Source of the DNA: Radiobacillus kanasensis
Lineage (GTDB): Bacteria; Bacillota; Bacilli; Bacillales; Amphibacillaceae
Direction of reading: 5' to 3'
Assembly: GCF_021049245.1 (NCBI RefSeq)
Contig: NZ_CP088020.1
Span: 310,001 to 374,000 of the forward strand
DNA: 64,000 nt
The notes under the pieces are model-generated. The model was not told the origin of the DNA. It ran no database searches and worked only from the letters and a program-made list of their open reading frames with translations. Shown piece by piece: positions 58,958-64,000 of this stretch (positions within the stretch are counted from its first letter, which is position 1; every line of letters starts with the position of its first letter). The position numbers were made by a program, and so were the translations under genes.

Positions 58958-59099
58958 GTTCAAAAAGGAGGATAAAAAGTGCAAAGAAATTCAAGGCGGC
59001 GCTGCTTCGAGTACCGGAATGTATGTTTTTAGATACATGAGGAACGGAGAAGCAAGCCAACGCAGAAGTTCAAAGCGATTTTTACCGGACTTTTTGAAC
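58958..59099. repeat. MITE-like element upstream of the second araR
   Basis: Perfect 10-bp terminal inverted repeats GTTCAAAAAG (58958-58967) and CTTTTTGAAC (59090-59099) enclose 142 bp of GC-richer, non-coding sequence with an internal palindromic block (GTATGTTTTTAGATACAT). No protein is encoded. It ends 34 bp before the araR start codon. Confidence 0.6.
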
Positions 59100-59133
59100 A
59101 TCCTCTATAACCAAGATAACGAAGGTGGTAAGT

Positions 59134-60267
59134 ATGAAGACAAAGCACCGTATTGTTCGCGAGTATATTCAATCCAAAATATTAGATGGAACATTTAGTC
59201 CTAACGAAAAAATTGGCTCTGAAAGTGAATTTATGGAACGATTTCAAGTAAGTCGCCACACAGTCCGACTAGCAATTGGGGACTTAGTAAATCAGGGCTG
59301 GCTGTATCGGAAACAAGGGGCAGGCACTTATTGTGCAGCAAGATCTGAACTAGGCCAAATGGATAAAAATCACAAAAATATTGCCCTCATTACGACAAAT
59401 ATTTCGGATTACATTTTTCCTTCTATTATACAAGGAGCGGAATCTTATCTAAGTAAGCATGGATACAATGTTAGCCTATTTAGTACAGATAATGATCACA
59501 AGCATGAAAAAGAAGTACTGGAGAAAATACTGACCCATCCCATTGACGGGGTGATTATAGAACCAACCAAAAGTGCTCTATCCAATCCGAACATCCATTA
59601 TTTTTTAAATCTTGAGAAGTCAGATATACCCTATGTCATGATTAATGCTTATTATGATGAGTTAGAACCATTTAGTATCACGATTGATGATGTAAAAGGT
59701 GGATTCATTCAAACGGAACACCTCATCATGCAAGGGCATCAAAACATACTAGGTTTCTTCAAGACAGACGATTTACAAGGGACGAGGAGAATGAAGGGAT
59801 ATATTAAGGCACATCGTTCTCACCAGCTGCAGATAAATCCTAGTAATATCATTACCTATCATACGGAGGAGAAATCTACCAAACCAGTTGATATGCTAGA
59901 AAAAATTCTGTTACGTCCAGGTCAAACTAGACCAACCGCCATTGTCTGTTATAACGATGAACTAGCACTCTTGCTCTTAGATGTTTTAAGAAAGCAAAAG
60001 TTAAAGATACCTAAGGATATTTCTTTAATAGGCTATGATGACTCTATTCTTTCACAGGTTTCAGAAGTAAAGCTAACCACCATTAAGCACCCACAAGCTG
60101 TTATGGGAGAAGTAGCTGCTCGAAAGATATTAGAAGTCATAAACGATCGAGTGTCGATTCCGCCGTATAAGGGACGACAGGACTCCATTACGTATGAACC
60201 AGAGCTTGTTATAAGAAATTCGACGAATACCTTTGAAACACCAAGGATAGAAATACAAACCGTATAA
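59134..60267 (+). CDS. AraR-type repressor, copy 2
   Basis: 377 residues with the same GntR winged helix (FMERFQVSRHTVRLAIGDLV) and LacI-type domain (NIALITTNISDYIFPSIIQG) as araR at 45619, but clearly diverged. Conservation of the recognition helix SRHTVR in both suggests overlapping operators. GTG 59125 overlaps the AAGGTGG site; ATG 59134 is the start. It is followed 29 bp on by the GH43 gene, so it may sense arabinan breakdown products and form an operon with that enzyme. Confidence 0.9.
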   Translation: MKTKHRIVREYIQSKILDGTFSPNEKIGSESEFMERFQVSRHTVRLAIGDLVNQGWLYRKQGAGTYCAARSELGQMDKNHKNIALITTNISDYIFPSIIQGAESYLSKHGYNVSLFSTDNDHKHEKEVLEKILTHPIDGVIIEPTKSALSNPNIHYFLNLEKSDIPYVMINAYYDELEPFSITIDDVKGGFIQTEHLIMQGHQNILGFFKTDDLQGTRRMKGYIKAHRSHQLQINPSNIITYHTEEKSTKPVDMLEKILLRPGQTRPTAIVCYNDELALLLLDVLRKQKLKIPKDISLIGYDDSILSQVSEVKLTTIKHPQAVMGEVAARKILEVINDRVSIPPYKGRQDSITYEPELVIRNSTNTFETPRIEIQTV

Positions 60268-60296
60268 GGGTTGATTTTTACGAAGGAGAGGTAAGT

Positions 60297-61460
60297 ATGA
60301 CAGATAATCAAATAAAAAAACTAGATGTTGTTACAAGTATCGGGACGAAACCGGAGTTACCAAAGGATATAGCGTATAGCTTTCCAGATGGTGTTGAGGT
60401 AGATTTTGAAATAGAGTGGGAGCCCGTTCACGCAGAATCATACGGTGAACAAGGGACATTTGAGGTTAATGGGTTTTTAAAAGTATTAGAGTACCCAAAC
60501 CCTATAGTTGAACAAAGAGCAGATCCGTATGTTTATAAACATACAGATGGTTACTATTACTTTACCGGTTCCTATCCAGAGTATGATCGAATTGTATTGA
60601 GGAGATCAAAAACCATAACTGGATTAAAAGAGGCGAAGGAAAAGACGGTTTGGATGAAACATAACGAGGGAATCATGTCTGAGCATATTTGGGCTCCTGA
60701 ACTTCATTTCATTGATGGGAAATGGTATATCCATTATGCAGCGGGAGATAAAGACGATGTATGGGCAATACGGCCTTATGTACTAGAAAATGAATCGGAT
60801 AATCCGCTTGAAGGTGATTGGGTAGAAAAAGGCGCAATTAATACGGATTTTCAAAGCTTTTCTTTAGATGCTACTACATTTGAAAATAACGGTAAAAGAT
60901 ATCTCGTTTGGGCCCAAAAAGTGGATAATGACACGATTTCTAACCTGTACATAGCGGAAATGGAAAATCCGTGGACGATTAAACCTAGACAAATAGAGCT
61001 TTCAACACCTGACTTAGAGTGGGAACAACACGGTTTCTATGTAAATGAAGGTCCAGCAGCCATTAAAAGGAATGGGAAAATCTATCTTGCATACTCAGCC
61101 AGTGCTACGGATCACCGATATTCTATGGGCTTATTAACAGCAGACCAAAATAGTAATCTATTAGATCCGTCCTCATGGACAAAATCGAAAGATCCAGTTT
61201 TCGTCACGAATGAAGAAACGAGTGAATATGGACCTGGTCACAATAGCTTTACTGTTGCAGAGGATGGTCAAACAGATCTGCTCGTTTATCATGCCCGTCC
61301 TTACAAGGAAATTGTAGGAAATTCATTGTATGACCATAACCGTCATGCACGAGTTCAACAACTATTGTGGGATAAAAATGGGGTGCCTTATTTTGGGTAT
61401 CCAGGCATGACAAAGGATCTAAAACAAATAAACATTGTCGCGAAGGTGACGGTTAAATAG
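60297..61460 (+). CDS. GH43 family glycoside hydrolase with N-terminal Ig-like domain
   Basis: 387 residues. An N-terminal bacterial Ig-like domain (about 1-60, TSIGTKPELP.. EQGTFEVNG) is followed by a five-bladed GH43 propeller with general base Asp76 (RADPYVYK), an acidic residue in the SFSLDATTF blade and general acid Glu251 (VNEGPAAI). Such enzymes cleave arabinofuranosyl or xylosyl bonds. There is no signal peptide even though Ig-like domains are mostly found on secreted enzymes. ATG 60297 follows GAAGGAGAGGTAAGT. Confidence 0.86.
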   Translation: MTDNQIKKLDVVTSIGTKPELPKDIAYSFPDGVEVDFEIEWEPVHAESYGEQGTFEVNGFLKVLEYPNPIVEQRADPYVYKHTDGYYYFTGSYPEYDRIVLRRSKTITGLKEAKEKTVWMKHNEGIMSEHIWAPELHFIDGKWYIHYAAGDKDDVWAIRPYVLENESDNPLEGDWVEKGAINTDFQSFSLDATTFENNGKRYLVWAQKVDNDTISNLYIAEMENPWTIKPRQIELSTPDLEWEQHGFYVNEGPAAIKRNGKIYLAYSASATDHRYSMGLLTADQNSNLLDPSSWTKSKDPVFVTNEETSEYGPGHNSFTVAEDGQTDLLVYHARPYKEIVGNSLYDHNRHARVQQLLWDKNGVPYFGYPGMTKDLKQINIVAKVTVK

Positions 61461-61487
61461 AAATGAATAGTTTGAGGGATGATGCCA

Positions 61488-61730
61488 ATGAGTTGTAAAG
61501 GTTGTACCCCATCACTATCCAATTTTGAAGTGAAACGATTAGTGAAGGAACAGCTTGAAATGGAGCGGGATCTAGTGGATGACAAAACGTATGACGATAG
61601 AATTCGAGAATGCAACAATTGTCCATCTTTGCTTTCAGATACTACCTGTGCCCACTGTGGCTGTTATGTTGAGTTCAGAGCTAGGCTTTCCTATAAAGCT
61701 TGTCCATACCCGGAAGGTGCAAGGTGGTAG
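61488..61730 (+). CDS. DUF6171 small cysteine-rich protein
   Basis: 80 residues with paired cysteines: SCKGC at the start, RECNNCPSL, and TTCAHCGCYVEFRARLSYKACPYP. The spacing predicts one or two bound zinc ions. This layout fits the DUF6171 family, whose function is unknown. ATG 61488 lies 9 nt after GAGGG. It is 27 bp downstream of the GH43 gene. Confidence 0.75.
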   Translation: MSCKGCTPSLSNFEVKRLVKEQLEMERDLVDDKTYDDRIRECNNCPSLLSDTTCAHCGCYVEFRARLSYKACPYPEGARW

Positions 61731-61766
61731 ATTGTCTTGTGACTAAGGAATCCATAATACTTTTAT

Positions 61767-61913
61767 CCCGCATTAACGGGCAGTAATACCCCCACCTCAA
61801 GTCTTAAGTAAAACGTGAAGAGTAGGGGGATAGACTGCCCGTAAAGCCGATTCGTTCAACTAACAATCAGTGGGGGATGAAGAAAACCCCCACTGATTGA
61901 AGTTTCACTTTAT
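61767..61913. repeat. Two-hairpin mini-element, possibly IS200/IS605-derived
   Basis: The left part has CCCG-CATTAA-CGGG (61767-61780) and a large stem ACGGGCAG..CCCCC with GGGGG..CTGCCCGT (to 61842); the right part has AATCAGTGGGGG and CCCCCACTGATT (61865-61898). A TTTTAT precedes the left end, and TTTCACTTTAT ends the right. Subterminal hairpins next to T-rich target sites are typical of IS200/IS605 elements and their non-coding derivatives. Confidence 0.55.
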
Positions 61914-61931
61914 AGAAATGGGGAGGATTCT

Positions 61932-63101
61932 ATGAAAATACCAAAGGGGATATACACACTTGCTAAACAGTTAAACAAAGAAGAACTAGCATTACCATAT
62001 ATTGCGGTGGAGAATAGGGTAATAGGTAGCATACTTCCGTATTTGAAGGAAAATGGGTATAACAATGTGACGCTTGTTGTGGATAAGAATACGTACGAAG
62101 TTGCCGGGAAAAGGCTAGAAGAGGATTTGTTAGATGATGGAATACGAACACATACCGTTCAACTAGTAGCAAATTCGAATAAGCAGGTAATTGCAGATGA
62201 GGCTACCCTCATCCAAATCCTTGTTGAAACACCTAATCATACGGATATATATGTAGCGGTAGGTTCAGGTACTATACATGATCTAGTACGATTCTCGGGA
62301 TATAAAACAAATATCCCATTTATTTCCGTGCCCACAGCTGCATCGGTTGACGGATTTACATCCAAAGGCGCTCCCCTTATTCTGAGAGGGGTCAAGCAAA
62401 CAATTCAAACTGCTTCCCCTGTTGCTGTTTTTGCGGACATAGATATTGTAAAAGAAGCACCAAAGGAAATGACAGCAGCTGGCTTCGGTGACATTTTAGC
62501 GAAATATACATCCCTTTTCGATTGGGAGATTTCAAAGCTCATAGGGGAAGAACCCTATAACGAACTCGCTTCAAGGATGACAAGACGTACATTAACCCAA
62601 TGTGTGAACAGTGTAGACAAAATTGCACATCATGACGATGAGGGCATAAAAATTCTAATGAATTCTTTAATTGAATCAGGGCTCATTATGTTGCTTCTTA
62701 ATTATTCCAGGCCAGCATCTGGAGGCGAGCATCATTTGTCTCATTATTGGGAAATGGATTTGTTGAAGAGAGAGGAAAAACAAATGCTACACGGGGCCAA
62801 GGTGGGAGTAGCTACCGCAATCATTGTAGAGTTATACAAGCAAAGGCTAGAAACTATCCCGTCCCAGAGTTCATCTAACTGGGAGAAGGTGCTAGGTCTT
62901 TTAGAAAGACTTCCGAGTCCAGAGGAGGTAAGACAATTACTACATCAAGTAGGGGGGCCCACCACCACAGAGGATCTAGATTTAGACGATGAGCTAGTGA
63001 AACAAAGCTTAAATGAAGCCTTTCTTTTACGTGATCGTTGCACAGGTCTTCAACTAATCAACCGTTTTAAAAAGAGTGATTTGCCGTATCCTTTAGTTTA
63101 G
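61932..63101 (+). CDS. egsA: sn-Glycerol-1-phosphate dehydrogenase (AraM/EgsA)
   Basis: 389 residues of the iron/nickel-dependent alcohol dehydrogenase fold. NAD site VAVGSGTIHDLVRF, then VPTAASVDGFTSKGAPLI and metal ligands around AAGFGDILAKYTS and GGEHHLSHYWEM. It reduces dihydroxyacetone phosphate to sn-glycerol 1-phosphate, the archaeal-type stereoisomer; in B. subtilis araM lies within the arabinose operon. ATG 61932 follows GGGGAGGATTCT. Here the two-hairpin element separates it from the arabinose genes. Confidence 0.92.
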   Translation: MKIPKGIYTLAKQLNKEELALPYIAVENRVIGSILPYLKENGYNNVTLVVDKNTYEVAGKRLEEDLLDDGIRTHTVQLVANSNKQVIADEATLIQILVETPNHTDIYVAVGSGTIHDLVRFSGYKTNIPFISVPTAASVDGFTSKGAPLILRGVKQTIQTASPVAVFADIDIVKEAPKEMTAAGFGDILAKYTSLFDWEISKLIGEEPYNELASRMTRRTLTQCVNSVDKIAHHDDEGIKILMNSLIESGLIMLLLNYSRPASGGEHHLSHYWEMDLLKREEKQMLHGAKVGVATAIIVELYKQRLETIPSQSSSNWEKVLGLLERLPSPEEVRQLLHQVGGPTTTEDLDLDDELVKQSLNEAFLLRDRCTGLQLINRFKKSDLPYPLV

Positions 63102-63115
63102 TATGTTAGGCAGAC

Positions 63116-63144
63116 TTGACAAGTGTCCCTATCCTTTTTATATT
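63116..63144 (+). promoter_or_regulatory. proS promoter
   Basis: TTGACA (63116-63121), a 17-bp spacer and TATATT (63139-63144), a near-consensus sigma-A promoter just before the T-box leader. Confidence 0.75.
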
Positions 63145-63151
63145 TAAGATT

Positions 63152-63386
63152 ATAATCACGTATATCTAAAAACAATGAAAAGGATTAGTATCATTTGTCA
63201 GCATTCTTAAAGAGAGGAAATGTGTGGTGAAAATTTCCGAATGCGGTATGAGAACCTACCTTGGAGTTTTGTGCTGAAAAGCGACAGCGGAGCAATCCGA
63301 TATCAAAAAGAGTGCATAACAGTTGTTATGAATTAGGGTGGTACCACCAAGCCTCGGTCCCTTTACAGGACTCGAGGCTTTTTTGT
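63152..63386 (+). promoter_or_regulatory. T-box leader, proline specifier
   Basis: The antiterminator T-box AGGGTGGTACCAC is at 63335-63347, followed by terminator GCCTCGGTCC/GGACTCGAGGC with TTTTTT (63351-63383). In the stem I region, AGAACCTACC (63251-63260) offers the proline codon CCT at 63255-63257 as specifier. Uncharged proline tRNA would bind and allow transcription of proS. Confidence 0.92.
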
Positions 63387-63415
63387 GCTTAAAAAATGAA
63401 AAAGGTGTGAGCGAA

Positions 63416-64000
63416 GTGGGTAAAAAAGGGAAACAATTTGTAGAGAAAGTAACAGCAATGGAAGAGGAATTTGCCCAATGGTACACGGATGTTGTGAAGC
63501 AGGCAGACCTAGTTGACTATGCTTCTGTTCGTGGTTCGATGATTATTCGTCCATATGGGTATGCCATTTGGGAAAATATCAGAGATGTGCTTGATAAGAA
63601 AATTAAAGATACTGGTCACCAAAACATGTATTTCCCGTTATTTATTCCAGAGAGTTTATTACAAAAGGAAAAGGATCATATTGAAGGCTTTGCGCCTGAG
63701 GTAGCTTGGGTTACGCATGGAGGAAATGAAGAACTTCAAGAACGTCTCGTTGTTCGCCCAACTTCAGAAGTTTTATTTGCGGAGCATTACTCCAAAATCA
63801 TTCACTCCTATCGTGATTTACCTAAGTTATACAATCAATGGAGTAACGTGGTGCGTTGGGAAAAGACAACAAGACCTTTCTTGCGTTCGTTAGAATTCCT
63901 ATGGCAAGAAGGCCATACCTGTCATGCGACGGACCAAGATGCTGCTGAGGAAACGAGAAAAATGCTAGATGTGTATGCATCTGTTTGTGAAGACTTTCTT
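63416..64000 (+). CDS. proS: Prolyl-tRNA synthetase, archaeal/eukaryotic-like type, 5' part
   Basis: The first 195 residues, cut by the window edge. Class II synthetase motif 2 region is visible ([20 protein letters not shown]), with the upstream [16 protein letters not shown] and the N-terminal [20 protein letters not shown] of the short ProS type. The longer bacterial-type ProS has a different N-terminus. GTG 63416 lies 8 nt after AAAGGTG; the ATG at 63396 opens only a four-codon frame. Controlled by the proline T-box. Confidence 0.93.
   Translation, partial: MGKKGKQFVEKVTAMEEEFAQWYTDVVKQADLVDYASVRGSMIIRPYGYAIWENIRDVLDKKIKDTGHQNMYFPLFIPESLLQKEKDHIEGFAPEVAWVTHGGNEELQERLVVRPTSEVLFAEHYSKIIHSYRDLPKLYNQWSNVVRWEKTTRPFLRSLEFLWQEGHTCHATDQDAAEETRKMLDVYASVCEDFL

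Noticed and set aside
58905..59198. 97-codon open frame before the second araR
   Set aside because: It runs through the MITE-like element and into araR in another frame; low-complexity, no ribosome site.

Overview
The window looks like chromosomal DNA of a low-GC, endospore-forming Bacillaceae bacterium. The evidence is an alpha/beta-type small acid-soluble spore protein, a splA-splB spore-photoproduct pair, frequent TTG and GTG starts with strong GGAGG-type Shine-Dalgarno sites, a proline T-box leader, and local gene orders that resemble Bacillus subtilis (ycgF-ycgG, yuaF-floT, ykoS-ykoT). I cannot name the genus. I found no rRNA, tRNA or CRISPR array.

Layout. 0-8.4 kb: LysE exporter and YcgG-type enzyme (cut by the window edge), Ohr, a vWA lipoprotein, a decayed histidine kinase, an SGNH hydrolase, a GNAT acetyltransferase, pyrroline-5-carboxylate reductase, a flotillin/NfeD operon behind an ECF-type promoter, and an OsmC protein. 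8.6-16.7 kb: an acidic LPNTA surface protein with its class D sortase, a CynX-type MFS exporter, signal peptidase I, splA-splB, Nudix, PfpI and pyridoxine kinase genes. 16.8-25 kb: a DUF4064 protein, an ABC exporter, a rhodanese/metallo-beta-lactamase protein, Ddl, a spore protein, a LysR/flavodoxin-fold divergent pair, a cupin and a DUF4349 lipoprotein. 25-29 kb: repeat-rich non-coding DNA, then a GtrA/GT2/DUF6044 glycosylation operon. 29-37.2 kb: argGH and carAB-argF, which convert ornithine to arginine. 37.3-43.1 kb: nicotinamidase, an MFS remnant, LtaS, MurB, a TetR regulator and an SMR pump.

43.2-45.5 kb is an insertion hotspot. A complete IS110-family element (about 43368-44964) splits a palindromic dispersed repeat and leaves an AG on both sides. 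Its 5' non-coding leader contains short segments matching both flanks of the occupied target and the element's own right end. That is the pattern expected of a bridge RNA, and it is the most interesting signal in the window.

45.6-63.1 kb is an arabinose/arabino-oligosaccharide locus: an AraR repressor facing araD-araB-araA, a solute-binding lipoprotein, a GH51 arabinofuranosidase, two ABC permeases, a DUF624 protein, a second GH51, a second AraR paralogue, a GH43 enzyme, a DUF6171 protein and sn-glycerol-1-phosphate dehydrogenase. AraR-like palindromes and CcpA cre-like sites lie before araD, the binding-protein gene and abfA. Imported oligosaccharides would be cut inside the cell by the GH51/GH43 enzymes, and arabinose would pass through AraA, AraB and AraD to xylulose-5-phosphate. 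No ATPase for the importer is encoded here, so a shared MsmX-type ATPase is inferred. The window ends inside proS, an archaeal-type prolyl-tRNA synthetase behind a T-box leader.
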